A stretch of 64,000 bases of DNA from NCBI GenBank assembly GCA_043228905.1, contig JBHGNT010000001.1, forward strand, positions 10,106,001 through 10,170,000. The letters are read 5' to 3'. The notes below the pieces were generated by a model. The model did no database searches. It had not been told where the DNA came from and saw only the letters and a program-made list of their open reading frames with translations. The position numbers and the translations under genes are program-made. Positions 42,515 to 55,417 of this stretch are shown here, one piece after another. The number at the start of each line of letters is the position of its first letter. Position 1 is the stretch's first letter. This DNA is from Azolla caroliniana (lineage: Eukaryota; Polypodiophyta).

Positions 42515-42545
42515 CACACACATAACTCATATCTCTTCCGCTTCA
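42139..42545 (+). repeat. solo copia-type LTR in gypsy E
   Basis: Starts TGTTGAGAATCAAGCTCAACTT, similar to the start of the copia C LTR, with a TATATAAAG promoter near 42350 and a (CT)n run at 42434-42511. It ends near CTTCACAAGAATC. The right boundary is uncertain: GAATG before it and GAATC after it could be a mutated 5-bp duplication. Confidence 0.6.
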
Positions 42546-43058
42546 CAAGAATCATATCCGATTCTTTACAAAATGGAACCACTAATGGGTTGCACAGATC
42601 TAGGGTTGTCCAACCAAACGGCTCCTATTTTGGCTGGATTTAGTCGTTTAACTAGACTTCTTCTAGTTGACTAAGGACTTCAAATTCGTTTGATAGGCTT
42701 GGGCTATTAGGACTATCAGACACTTCTAATGAAATAGACTCGGGTTTAGTACTAGAGACTATTTGATTTACTTGTCTTCTTGGCCTATGGGGGCAATTCA
42801 CTGCAATATGCCTCGGTCCACCGCAATAAAGACATAGTCAATTTGTTAAGCGTTGTTGCTTTTCCTCTTCCAATAATGGTCCATGACGACATGTGGTGTC
42901 GATTTTCATCAGTGTTTATTTGTTGGGACCACATTATATGACTCCCTTGCAAATGGTTTTGCTATGACTGAGGCGTATGTGGGCTCTGACCTTGTTCTTG
43001 GTATTTGTAATTGACGTTCCGAACGTCGTTCGAAAAGCCAGTTATTACAACATACCAC

Positions 43059-43773
43059 TCAACTGATTGCCTCTGTGAGCGACTTTGGTTCTTCGGGGAA
43101 AGTCAGGACTAAGTCTTTGACATCATTTCGTAGGCCATATCGAAACTGCTCTATCAACGTTAGGTCATCCCAGGGAATATCGGTTGCAAGGTAGACGGAA
43201 ATCTGCAGCGTAAGCTGAGGCTGAGCGATCACCTTAACGCAATCTTCGGATTTTATTGATTGTCGTCCTAATGTTATCGGTGTCTCTGAAACAGGCTTTA
43301 AACTCGCTAATAAATTCCTCAAATTTATTTAACAATGAAGATCCTTTTTCTAACAAAGGAGCGAACCATGCCAAAGTTATGCCACTAAGCAACGTGCCTA
43401 TTAGTCCCACCCGTGATGCATTGGTGGGATATCGGGAAGGATGCATTTGAATCACGAGATGTACGTAATTAAAAAATCCTCTTAATTGTGATCGTGTTCC
43501 ATCAAATTTCGTAGGAAGACCAATCTTGGGTTCTTTATGAATAACTTGAGTATTTGGTTCCTGTTGTTGCAATGACACAATGGTTGCTTCAAGTTGTTGC
43601 ACACGTAACGCCAACTCCCCGTGTTGTTGTTGTGTTTGCTGCTTTTCTAAAGAGATTTGTTGAAGATCCCCCAACAACCATTGATTTTCTTGTTCAAGTG
43701 CTACAAATTTTTCTTTCAAGCACTGCAACTCCGAGAAAACAAAATGGTATTCTTGAGCTCTAACCATTGCCAT
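43059..43773 (-). pseudogene. gypsy E gag
   Basis: Starts MAMVRAQEYHF, has a Gln-rich coiled-coil (about residues 20-75), then the gag core (LPTKFDGTRSQLRGFF, ITLAWFAPLLEK). A frameshift near 43260-43320 leads into QFRYGLRNDVKDLVLTFPE, a standard gypsy gag motif. Confidence 0.82.
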
Positions 43774-44194
43774 AGTATTGGAGGAAGGAAGGAAGGAAAG
43801 ATTAGTATGGAGGGAAGGAGGTTCAAACTGTCAGGAATAGTACTAAAGACAGAGAGGGAATTAGTACTAGAGATAGAGGAGGAAAGTACTAAAAGGGACT
43901 CGGGAGAGAAGGAGAGAGAGAGAGAGGGGGGGAGGGAGGGAGGGAGGGAGGGAGGGAGAATGATGATAACAAGTGGTATATTATATGAAGAGAATATACA
44001 AGAACAACTAGGACACTTAAGACTAGTGTTGAACCGAATTGGTTCGGAATAATTTCTTGTGCCTCTATTTATAGTGTTGTCATGAGTACTCCTGAAGATT
44101 ATAGAATGTTCTAGAGTAATCTGGAATATACATGAATTTCTTATAGTGAAATAATAAATGAAAATAATATTTTTTGTATTACAATGCATAGTTT

Positions 44195-44256
44195 AATGAT
44201 CAGGGTCCAACCAATGTAACACAAGGTCATGGGTTCAAATCTTTTTGGAGCCATAG
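44195..44256 (+). repeat. tRNA-like SINE fragment
   Basis: An A-box-like TAGTTTAATGATCAGGG and a B-box GGGTTCAAATC at tRNA-like spacing. No cloverleaf with a good acceptor stem; weak. Confidence 0.35.
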
Positions 44257-44282
44257 AATGCCATATCATGACAGTATCAATA

Positions 44283-46980
44283 CATGAAGAGGTTAGAGAG
44301 CTTCGAAAAGCTCACAAGTCATAGGTGTCCTTCGAGGAGGCATACGGTTATGAAAAACTAAAGGGGCAAGGTCGGCGTGAGTTCAACCAATGGGTAGCAT
44401 CAGTGAAAACCCATTGGAGCACAATGCAAGCATTCCAAGAGTTCGAGCATTGTTTTGCTCAACTCTCGGAGCAAGATTGAAGATTGGTGGGGGTGGATAA
44501 AGTCCTATTATTTTTTAAGTCGGTCAATCGAAAATAAAGGATGGTCATTTTACTTGAACTCGAAGACGATGATGGAGCAAATGGCCTCACCGAGGATTGG
44601 ACCAAAGTAGAGAGGGTATGCCAGCGACATGATGAGAAGAGGAAGGGGACATTGTCGGCCAAAATACGGCCCACGAGTGACGGTCAAAAGAGCGTGGCCA
44701 GTGACGACGCACTACCACCAAAGGAAGAGAGCTCATCACGGAAGGTTCTAGTGATGCTCAACATAGAAGCATTGATAAGGGAGGCATACAAGATCATGAA
44801 GATGCGGGTCGAAGTCGAAGAAGGGTCTATTATGGAGTCGGGCTCAAGAGGACCGGATGACAAGGAAGTCACCTCCTCAGGGACAAAGGACGGGGCCTAT
44901 GCGAAGGCCGAAGAATGGCACCACGATACCAATGGAGAGGGTGTGGAGTAAGCCACCCTCTCAACTTGCGGAGTAAGACCGACCGAGGATAAGGTCGGAG
45001 TCGGGGAGGCGACGATTGCCGATTCGGAAGAGGACCGATGGTTTCGGGCACGACGGCCTGAAACATCAGATGATGGAGAAGCAAGCATAGTTGGAGCTTG
45101 CACGATTGGGGACGAAGGAGAGGAGATAACCATGCACAACGACGTCGAAACGGAGGTGGCTATGGACAAATCGTCAGTAAACGATAGTGCTGAAGATTTC
45201 TCCACACCGGTTCTAGAGACTTCGGCGGTTTTGCCCGAGAGCCAACGTGCGACCGAAGAGATGGACGGTGGCGGCGGGAAAGTGGAGGACCGAGAAGGCG
45301 ACAAGGATAATGAGGTCATTGGTAGCGGATGAAGAAGAGATCCCTCGACACCGGTTCCGAAGATTTCGACGGTTGTGCCCGAGTGCCAACATGAGACCAG
45401 AGAGATGGGAGGTGGCCGCGAGGAAACGTGTCCCGAGGCCAACATAAACGTAGGGAAGGAGGTGGCCGACGAGGAGGTCAAAGGAAAGGCCATGGCGGAG
45501 TTCGATGGAGAGGCCAGTAGTGGCAAAGTAGGAGGAGTCAGGAACCGATCCAGCCGGTAATCCGTGTCGAAAGGAAGATGATCCGAATGGGAGCCGATCA
45601 ACCGAGCCCAAGCCGAAAGGGGGCCGAATCGGTCGAAGCCAATCAACCGAGCCCAACCCCAAAGGGGGCCAACGCAGTCAAAACTGATCGGTTGAGCCTG
45701 ATTCGGCCAAATGCGAATGTGGACAAAGACCGACCGAGCCAAGAACCAATCGGCCGAGACTTATCTAGACAAGGGCTAATCCGGCCTAATCGGAGATCGA
45801 GGCAAACGATCCATAACACCTGATTAAAGTCTATGAGCGGCGAGGAGTCAAAGGCCGAAGCGGATGAGGGTGTCGAAGGAGTTGGCCGCATCACCAGGGT
45901 GAGCTATGATGGGCAAGCAGCCCGAGCGAATTTGAGAGGTGTTCGTCGGGACAACAACACAACGATAATGGAGATGATGGAGGACACCGAAGTGAAGAAC
46001 ACTGACACGGATATCGAGATGGTGGTGCACTCTACCATAAGAGAACACTACAAGCAAGGGCAAAACGAGAAGCGTGTAATGTGGTCACTTAAGGACCTAG
46101 GAATGAGCATGTATTCAAAGGAGGTTGACATCGACGTATGGGTGGAGCCTTCAAAAGGCAAGCATGGAACAGAGGGAGACAGCATGCCGAGGTGTTTGGG
46201 ACGAGGAGACGGTCGAGCCAAAGGAGACACATACGAGGTGCACGACGAACGGTGTCCGGCACGTGATCGGAGTGGTCGGGAGCCCAATCGGAGGACATGT
46301 GCGGTGGACGAAGGGAGAGTGATCGGATCGGCGACATCGTTCAGGAGGTGTACTACAACCAGCCAAGGAGGAAGGTGCGAGCGCGCCGGATATGGTGGAT
46401 TGGGCAGGTACGGTGGTTCAAGTGGAAAGGTTGGGCATGTTCGACGTGGAAGACGAAGTCGGATGAGGTCAACGAGGGTGCGGAGGAACCTGGTTGATCA
46501 CCATTGCCGAAAATCTCACCTCTTCCCCATTCTTGGCACATACCGGTGGATGTGCAATTTGGTGGGGGTAGATGTCGTGAGGATTTTCGGCTATGGTGAG
46601 AAAACTGAGTGGGACGAATAAAATGGAGATGTGCAACATTACACATGCACTTAATAAATTTGTAAATAGGAATAAGAAAAACAATGTATTAGGGAAGGGT
46701 AAAATGTAATGTGCTAAAAGTGTGGTAGATGGGCGTAAGAAGATATCAATCCGATTGAGTCGGACATGAGGACAATTTCGAACAATCGGCTCTGACACTC
46801 TCAGAATTTGGCCTTCGGAAATCGATACAGCCAATTCAACTTAAGTCTTTCTAGTCGACCCGGCTTCTGCTTTCGGCCATAAGCCGATTTGTCCAAACAT
46901 CCTTTTGTATAATCTGTATCGTTCTATTTCATATTACAGATTTTTTGTTGCATACACCCATTATAGGGGAGTGTCGAATA
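44283..46980 (+). mobile_element. non-autonomous gypsy derivative F (gag plus repeat spacer, no pol)
   Basis: A decayed gag (44283-44870) corresponds to the D gag block, with QEFEHCFAQLSEQD and KVLLFFKSVNRK like the D motifs. It is followed directly by a GC-rich spacer with repeats like those in A (44900-45830). A further frame (45833-46621) is Arg/Gly-rich. Then come a polypurine tract GGTGGGGGTAGA and an LTR start TGTCGTGAGG at 46573, as in D. Protease, RT and integrase are absent. The 5' LTR is not visible, and the 3' LTR end (about 46980) is uncertain. Confidence 0.65.
44900..45560 (+). repeat. degenerate repeat spacer of element F
   Basis: At least two blocks with ACACCGGTTC, GA(G/A)(A/C)TTTCGG(C)GGTT or similar, GCCCGAG(A/T)GCCAAC, then an AGAGATGG purine stretch (about 45205-45300 and 45345-45430). 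These are the same type of block as in 1660-2210. Confidence 0.6.
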
Positions 46981-48237
46981 CGGGGTATAATGGACATATT
47001 CACATTGTCCCACTTGGATAGACTAGGTTTAGAACATCTCTTTAATTAAGCTAAAGGGTAGTTGCCCTAGCTCAGTTATTATATAATTGAGCTTGTAACG
47101 TTGTTGGCATTCTCGTTTGTCATTTCATGCAAATTAATCATATGTAGAGTCATGATTAGTGGGCTCCTATTAAGTTCAACCTTAACAACACGAAGACTAG
47201 GGTTAGGTATGTGCTTCTTTTGCACCATTCCAAAGGAGAATAGGTTCATTAAATATCATGTAGATCATAATAATATACTTTGGAAGTACTTATAAGATAT
47301 TTGGCAAGTTTTATCTCATTGTTATTTGACGCCTCAACAATGAGTTTTTGCTTGGTATGTTCAAAATGGTCCAAATGATGAGTTAGAGGTCTTGTTCCAA
47401 TGTTTACGATATTGGGGACTACAACACGATTCAAATACGTGTAATGCTTTCATGTTTGATGGTAGATATGGAGTGAATGACTATGTTAAGAAGTTGCAAG
47501 GCGTTCTCATCTAGAATCATTTGGACCATTATCAAACTATACATTATTGGAGCATGTGGTGTTTAAACAACTCTTTCATCTGTGGCCCTAGTGGAGATAG
47601 ACTTGACAAATTCTTGTATGTGCTTCTCTTAAATATGTATAGCTTCGGGGAGAGGGAAAGGCCCCCATGAACTAATTAGGTTCTTATTTGTTGAATCATA
47701 GAAAGAGTTTTTGTTGTAATAAATTGCAAGAATCCTACAAATTGCTTCATATTCTCAATAATAATCATGCTTGGAAGAAAAACATATAGGAGTTACTACA
47801 CAACTCAAACCCTCTAGTCGAAATCAATCCAATAATCAAAATAAAACATATTATTTGAGTGTGCTACACATGAAGGAGTTGATGAGCGTCACACACTGAA
47901 TGCAATTACTATATATATAAAACGTACTTCATTAAATTTTGGGAAACCCGCAATAGTACAATATTGATGAAATCAAATTTAATAGAGTATTGTGAGTGTA
48001 TGAGTGATGGAAGTAAAATCAATAAGCATAATATGTGTATTGTTTGTAGTGTCATGGACATGAAAGGAAATGTCTAAGGAGTTGAAGCATGATCCTTTTT
48101 CCCTTAATGTTTAGGAAGGCATGTGTATAAAGAGGGTTCAAAAGAGAAAATTAGTCATGGGAATAATATGAAATCACTTATCAATGCAAAGTTCCAAAAC
48201 ATGATACAACAATATAGTCAAGCCGGATCAAACTTTT
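46981..48237. other. intergenic, nothing recognised
   Basis: AT-rich DNA between element F and the invertase gene. Short open stretches have no recognisable domain. The last part presumably holds the invertase 3' UTR. Confidence 0.6.
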
Positions 48238-50952
48238 TTAGAAGGTCCAAGAAGCAGAGCGAGTCATAAAGGAGGATTTCTCATTCGGATGAACATCATG
48301 GAGTGCAACCATGCCCAAGTAAGAAGGATCGTCTAGCATCATTTTGGACACAAGGTAGCCAGCGATGGACCATGTTTGGAACTTGCGAGCTTGTTTTCCC
48401 ACATATCGTCCACTTTTCCCATCGTAGTACTCCGCCCAACCCTCCTTGCCCAATCTCACCTCTAGTCGCGACATCGCTCTAGCTGCCATCTGCGGTCGGC
48501 CCGCCTTCACGCATGCCGCGGTGAACAACCACATCAACACTATGTATATTAACATTTCACACTTGTCAGTATCAACATAGAATCACATCATGTGTATACC
48601 AAGACCAAAATAGTATATAGGACATACAAGTCAAAGGACATTTTACCATGACATGAATGAAGATAAATGAGCACATTAACTTATGATGTCCCTTCTTGTT
48701 AATGTTCTCAATATGCCTATAAGGTATATACCACGAATGGTGAGAGATAGGTGTCTCGATATGCCTATAAGGTATATACCACGGAATGGCTAGAGATAGA
48801 TAGGTGTACCACGACGGGGCAAACAATAAGCGGTTGGGGTTGATATTGTCCCAAACACAATGCATAGTCCACATTTTGTACATCAGGTTAGCATAGCCCC
48901 CACCAAGGAGGTTGGTACTATGTACATATTATAAGGCTACTTTAAGTTTTGAATTTGGGATGTGAGACTGATCATGAAATGAAGTTGGGCAACTAATGTT
49001 TTAGTGGTGTGGTGTAGTGTATATGTAATACATACCTGGCCAAGAGCCCCCATTGTGATAACTCCACCTAGTGTTCTTGGGATCACACCCTGTCACGATC
49101 CTCCACTCATGGTTCTCCAATGCGGGATATGAGATTTTGAGAGGCATCTCCCCGATTAGATCCTCCCATCTTTCTTCGAACAAATCCATGATTCCTTCCT
49201 CTTGCTCGGGCGTAGCCAACGAGGCTAGAATCGCGGTACAGTTCCCCATGCAAAACCATCGGAAGTCCATCCGTGCGGGGCTTACGTTCCCGATGAAATA
49301 TCCGCCCTTTGTAGGCATGAAGTCGAACACCCAATCGGGGATGGATTCGGGGATGACATTGAACTTATTCACTGCGGTGTGTGAGTATTCCTCCGTCTTA
49401 TAGCGATACACATTATTGAGTTGCTCGAAATCAAGCCAAAAATAGGATCGGATGTGGAAACTCAATGCTTGGAGGCGTTTGTCGAGCTGTTCGATCAGCT
49501 CTTTACCACGGTTGTCGCCTTCTGGCTTCAACATGATTCGAGCACATCTTAGGGCCATGTAGAAGAGGGATTGGATTTCGATAGGATAGCCATAAATTCC
49601 CTACAAAAGTAGTTATACCCTCATTATATTTCAATAGAAAACCACATGATTAACTCAATGCCATCCACCCATCCCCATTGACACATATAACCAATATAAA
49701 CATAGTGAGACCTTATATATGCTTGACACCCTATAATATGATTAACCTCAATACAATGCTATGTGATGATTGATCCATATTATAATCCACAATGTGGGAA
49801 CCATTGGTGCAATCTTAACCCAAGCCCTCGGATATGCATGAGCGAAGAAGATTGGTCACCATCCGGCGATCCACCATAGAGCATCCGTCGGCACACAAAA
49901 GGGTCGGGAAGGTATCGAATCCTTCGGAGAGGCACAAGTTGAGGATGAGCTCCATGCCCCGTTGGCATTCGGGGCTCTCGGCTAGGCTCCAATCTCCAGT
50001 GGCCTTGGTATAGGCGCGGAGGAGGAAGATCCACCAAAAGCCCGAGTCAACGGGGGCGACCCTACCAATCGCACTCTCGCCGAAGTCCGCCACTATCGTG
50101 TCTTGGGCACGGATAGGGTTGTGCACCACTTTGAAACTCGCAGGCATCGCGCCTTTCCCTAAGGTGAAGTTGTCGATCCGTTTCTCGGAGTTGGACTGCA
50201 GGCGGATCGCTCGTAGTAAGAAGCTCTTCACGATGCCTGCCTCGTTGTTCATCAAGAACGCGAGGCCACTAGGCACAAAGTCCCTCACAAACACCTATAT
50301 ACCAAAAGTAGTAGAGAGGGTTTAGGTAGGTCCACACACTCATTGGGAAGAATTTGAGCTTATCATATATGGATGGACAAATTTTGGAAAAATTTATAAT
50401 TGTTTGGGAGGGGAGGTGAGGTGAGGATCAAGCTCCCATGTTGACATTATAAATGAAATTTGCATAATTTCTTAGATTTGTGAAAGTAATAGCTATAAAG
50501 CCTATGATGGAATTGGGTATAGGACTAAGTACCTGGTCATAGTTAAGTGCGTTCTCAGAGGGGTCCATGGCGGCAATGGTGCCAACCGGGTCGCCCCGGA
50601 AGTAGACGATCGACTTACGCAAGCAATCCCAGGCATCTAAGAAGGTGGCATTGCGCTCGAACTCCTCATCATTAGGGGGAGCCGTAGATTTCCCGGTGGA
50701 CACAATGTCGGGCGACATGTTCACGAGCCCGTCTTGCACGCTCTCCGAGTTCAATCTGCGGACATGCAGCCGCAAGCGGCGGGGCGTGAGGACCAGGAGG
50801 GGGGAGGAGGAGGTGTATGCGGCCGACACTGCTTCTTCGGGATCGAATTCCGCCAATGCCAACTGAAATTTGGGGGATGCCTCCTGGGCATGGTGCTCGT
50901 TCTCATCATTGGCCAAGTGTCCTAGAGTGGTAGTTGGCTGAGATGGTGCCAT
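48238..50952 (-). CDS. alkaline/neutral invertase (GH100), four exons
   Basis: Hydrolyses sucrose to glucose and fructose at neutral to alkaline pH. Exons (minus strand) 50952-50533, 50294-49860, 49600-49036 and 48539-48238 join at GT-AG introns in frame to give 573 aa, the usual length of the cytosolic branch. GH100 landmarks in order: the [15 protein letters not shown] junction (catalytic Asp region), [72 protein letters not shown] and SYHNGGSWP. No plastid or mitochondrial transit peptide is evident, so it is likely cytosolic. A start at 50952 (MAPSQP) is the first ATG of the frame. Nothing suggests it is broken. Confidence 0.95.
48710..48808. repeat. tandem duplication in invertase intron 3
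   Basis: Two adjacent copies of about 48 bp sharing ATATGCCTATAAGGTATATACCACG-type sequence, with small differences at their ends. Confidence 0.85.
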
Positions 50953-51260
50953 GGATTTGGTTGCGGATTGAGAAGGCAAATATTATTAAATGTTTTTGAG
51001 ATTCGATGGAATGTATATATATCAATTATATGTGTATGATTAGAAGACTGTTTATGGCGATCGATCATGGAACTCTTATGCAGTTTAGTTTCCTGATGTA
51101 GGAAGGAATGGAGAGTATGTGTGAGTGCTGGTGTAAGCAAGTTTTCCTTAATATATCTGATTATTTAAGTTATGTACATTATACATATATCCCCTCCATC
51201 ATCCATTATGTATATGAAGGGAAATAAAATAAAATAGAGAGAGAGGCAGAGCTCGGAGAT
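50953..51260 (-). promoter_or_regulatory. upstream region of the invertase gene
   Basis: AT-rich leader and promoter DNA. No single TATA box stands out. It is followed further upstream by (TTTA)n and an ACGTG cluster. Confidence 0.45.
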
Positions 51261-51288
51261 TAAACGCTTAACGTTTTTTAGTGGGGTT

Positions 51289-51364
51289 ATTTATTTATTT
51301 ATTTATTTATTTATCTATCTATTTATTTATCTGTTTATTTATTTGTTTATCTATTTATTTATTG
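51289..51364. repeat. (TTTA)n / (TCTA)n microsatellite
   Basis: Near-continuous TTTA and TCTA tetranucleotides. Confidence 0.92.
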
Positions 51365-51616
51365 AAGTAATAAAATAATGAAGACGAATACATAAATCAA
51401 TGACAGAAAGAGAGAAAAAAATTAAAAGGAAGAAGAGAATGAAATCGGAATAAAAACTGAAATAACGGAAATGCGATGTGAGGACAGATAAATAAATAAA
51501 TGGATAAACGTGGGCTTTGCTTTTTTGTTTTCTCTTTCTTTCTTTTTGTTGGTGTTGGGTGTTTTGGGTGTGGGTGGGTGTGAGTATCCGCAGCCCCCGT
51601 CGCCGCCAAATCTCTT

Positions 51617-51695
51617 TACGTGCCTTTCACACGTGGCCCTGCCACGTCAGACACTGCACCCACGTGGACCCCCTCCCATGTGTCTCACGTGGCAC
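51617..51695. promoter_or_regulatory. cluster of ACGTG (G-box-like) elements upstream of invertase
   Basis: Within 80 bp, CACGTGG occurs four times or nearly so, with one CCACGT in the opposite sense, about 670-740 bp upstream of the invertase ATG. ACGTG cores bind bZIP and bHLH factors in plants. Whether these act on the invertase gene is inference. Confidence 0.5.
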
Positions 51696-51759
51696 CCCCC
51701 CCCCCCCCTTTCATTTTCTTCTTTCTCATGGTAAATTCCATCAAAGTAAAAAATAGAAG

Positions 51760-54700
51760 TGGAGAGCTGTGTTTTTATATACATTCGATGCAATAAGGAT
51801 TGAGCCTAGTCATTCCGGTCCCGTCCATACACACACACACACAACCACAACTTCTTCTTCTTGGATGTCAAGAGCACATGTCTCGTCAAGAGTACACGTC
51901 TACACTCCCAACATGTAACTAGCCCAACATTGTATGCAGAATCAATCTTGTGCCCTTGTTTCATGGACACTTGATGCTTGACGTATCAACATCTCAAATT
52001 GATCCCCTCCTTTCTTCATTTCATGATCTCCATATCTTATAGCTTACTTAACTTGGTACCCCCCCCTCCACTGCCCCCCTTTCCGTGCCCAACACATTTG
52101 CTATTGCCCCCATCTATTTTCTATGGGCTGAACTCTCAAATTCTAGCACTTTGAAATAATGCCCATATCCAAATTTAGACACATCAAATTCATTTGTAAC
52201 AAAATTGTTACTAATTCATCATACAATGTTGCGTGACCCAACCAAAATCGTAGAATGCAAAGTGAATTGAAGCATTCACGAATTAGTTAAGTATAAATGC
52301 ACTTGTTTTTCGGATATAGTTTAGGTAAGATTTAACTATGATAAATTTCAACCTTCTAAGTTGTAATTATTGGAATTTACCAAATAATCATGATTGTAAA
52401 AAGTAAATCAAGGCTAGATTTGGCATGATTAATAGGCAATGGTTTGTTTGGATGGCATAATTAACATGCAATGGTTTAGCATTGATACTTCTTGCAAGAA
52501 CAAAAGACATGAGCAAGATGTGTGCTACAACACAATGTGAAAAACTTTGTCTTTACGGCTTATGTAAGAATCTTCACACCTTCCACAAATTATTGGTTCC
52601 TTTTATATCAATCATTTTTACAATATTATCCAATAGGTCAATGGTAAACCTTGTGCTTTATGTCATGAAGTTCATGGATTTGGGTCTTGGGTAATGAATT
52701 TCTTAGGGACATCATCAACAATGGAAAGCACAATAACAACATTGCCTTCTGAAGTTGCATTCATGAAGAACTTCCAAACATTGGCTATCACGGTTTGTAA
52801 TGTTAGCTTTGTTGTAAATAACACTAACTTGCCACTCAACCATAGATTTGTTGAAGTTAAAACTATTCCAATCGAATGTCATGGTGTCTCTACCTAGCCT
52901 GGTATAATTGGCTCGATGCTCATATTATAGATAGTCCATAACAACTTGTTGCATACACACCAACATGTTATTGTATAGCTTGCCACATTGAAGGAAGTAT
53001 CAACATTCATACCCATAGGATCCATTTACATCGAAACAAGGTATAGGTGTTTTTAGAAAGGTAGCATGTGTGGAGTACAACCTAAACTGAACTGCATATA
53101 TTCATTTAATCAACAATGTAGATGGTGAAAAAAGATGTCTTGCATGTGTGAGGAATGGAGATTGGAGACATGAATATGATAACATTTGGCCCTAAAAGCA
53201 TCTATTTTGAATGGAAAAGCATTAAATAGCTTTAGAGCATGGTCACGACACATTTTCCACAACACAGAGCCCAAAAATTATTGTTGCATTGTATAACATA
53301 CACATTTTCCATGAAACAATAGCATGGCCCTTTGTTCTTAGTTATTTGTTGAATGAAATAATTGTTCATTTATGGGTAGTTAATCACACCAATTTTGGTG
53401 GGTTATTAGTTAATTTCGAGGCAACTAGTCATGTTATTAACTGTCAATTAATTATGCTAATTTGGTCACTTGTCTCTCAACTAATTTTTTCCTCTCTCTA
53501 AAGGCAAATTCATTATTAGATGAGATAACCATCACATTGAGGGGAATTCGTCAAAAACTTCGCCATGCATGCTTAATTAGCTACCGATGATTAACTAAGT
53601 ACCCCCATTAAGACAAAACACCTCCTTGCTCGAAACCTAGTACCACATAACTTTAATGTAGGTCTTTGTCATTCTTACACAACTTCGACCATTGGTTACT
53701 TTTACTCTCTTGCATACTCATAACTCATTGAAGGTACATGTGCATTACGACATAACTTCGTTCTTTTAAATCGTTCCATGGACAAGACACCACTTATAAC
53801 GCCCACATTATTAATGAGCTTTTCAAAAAGGTGCACAACACAATGTACGATCAAAGTGTTTTTCTTATATATCAATTTGGGAACACTAAACTTTCTAAGG
53901 CTAAAACACTTTCACTAAGCCATATGAAGTTTTCATGCACAAAAAATGGGCTAGTTATTCAAAAGTTGCAATTGTGAAGACAACTCCCATTTTTTATTGT
54001 TTTTACAAATATAACTTTGTAGTGCATTTAGAGTGTCTTGAGACTAGCCATCAAACTACATTATTAAATTCACACTTTACTTCCATAAAAGCCCTCAACC
54101 TTAATCTTGTTCTATGGAGAGAGGAGTTATAAATGATTGCCACAAAAAGCAAGTGGAGCACTAAAACCATGTTATTAACTCACTAGCCCTTATATATTGA
54201 TCATTACATCTTGTATTGCTTCAAGTTAAAGGCAATAGCGCAATTGCATTTCACGAATCCATGTGTGAATGATTGTATCACACCTAATTTGACCCTACAT
54301 ATTGTACTTAATTTTCACTTCGATCTAATCTCCATTACATACATAATTGGTTGTAATCTTCTTGTAATGTTCTTCCTAAATGTTGAGCCTCCATAGAGCT
54401 ATGAACATGAAGAACTACATCTCTGTTTCACACTAAATCACCAATGATTGCATTATTGTTACAATCTAAAATGAACGCATAAAACTACACTCAATGCAAT
54501 ATCTTTGCATCTTAAGATTAGATAGTGGCGATTTGTTTCTCCATCAAAAATATTTATGCAAATGGTATTAGTTCTATCTGCTCTTACAACAATCAACAAT
54601 GAAAGACTTGAAAGTTTACTCTTCTAACTATTACCAGAAACAATAAACAATGGCAGATGAAGAGCAATGATCACTACCTATGAATCAAACGTTTTCCATG

Positions 54701-55417
54701 ATCGTGTGTAAACAAGGAAAAGCATAAGTGAATAGGTAATAAACAGATTTGCATTGTATTATATTTCTATGCCAAGGTAAGTCTTCAAAAAAGACAAAGA
54801 GAGGAAAGCTAAGGTCTTCCTATCAGATCAGTTACTATGAGTTAATCATCTCCATCTAGAAAGCCGGCTGTCTAAGAGAACACACATTTTCATTGAAACA
54901 AGACAATTGGGTATGCTCTCCTCATAATCTCATAGACGATATATCCATATCATATACTTTTTCACTCCAACGAACATTTAATGGAAAGCAAACAAGCTTT
55001 GGCATGCCAATTTTGTGGAAAATAGATATATGCTTTCCTTGAAGCATACAAACAAAATCAAAAGATATGAAATATGTCATGGAAGCAGAAACAAGAGGTA
55101 GGTTAGTTAATAATCTCAACTTATGAAAACTGAAGAAAGAGAGTACAAATTTTTCAATTGAAATAAAAGAGGAAAACAGGTTTGCTTTCCTCGAACCTAA
55201 TTGGAGGACGTGCATCCATATAGTCTTTTCACTCAAAACAAACATAAGGAAAGCAAACAAAAGCAAGAGAATTTGGCAGATTTTGTGAGGAAGAGCTCTT
55301 CTTTCCCAAAGAGGCCATTAGTGTGAGCATGATTACCAATGGCTCGAATTTTGATCACATCTTTTGGGGCACATTACATAGCCTCTGATAACATTTTGTT
55401 CGCATGCTTAGAGTAAT
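51760..55417. other. intergenic region, no gene recognised
   Basis: 3.6 kb of AT-rich DNA between the invertase upstream region and the 3' end of the rhamnose synthase gene. It has poly-C runs at 52060-52080 and scattered short ORFs without domains. I see no transposon termini or RNA genes. Confidence 0.6.

Larger units (their letters stand above)
41286..44190 (-). mobile_element. decayed Ty3/gypsy element E
   Basis: Minus-strand gypsy of a different lineage from A, B and D. From right to left: an LTR-like region with TATAAATAG (about 43830-44190), gag (43234-43773 continuing in a shifted frame), an intact CCHC knuckle CLYCGGPRHIAVNC (about 42785-42840), protease with LLDSGTNSCFI (about 42010-42060), and the start of RT (41290-41708). 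It is cut at 41286 by copia D and interrupted by a solo LTR at about 42139-42545. Confidence 0.8.

Noticed and set aside
42328-42582. ORFs of alternating Ser-Leu or Arg-Glu through the CT run
   Set aside because: Pure dinucleotide microsatellite in a solo LTR.
51397-51756. Overlapping ORFs upstream of invertase
   Set aside because: Low-complexity T-rich and C-rich promoter DNA without recognisable protein features.
52482-54132. Small plus-strand ORFs in the invertase-RHM interval
   Set aside because: Short, AT-rich, with no motif, splice pattern or context to support coding.
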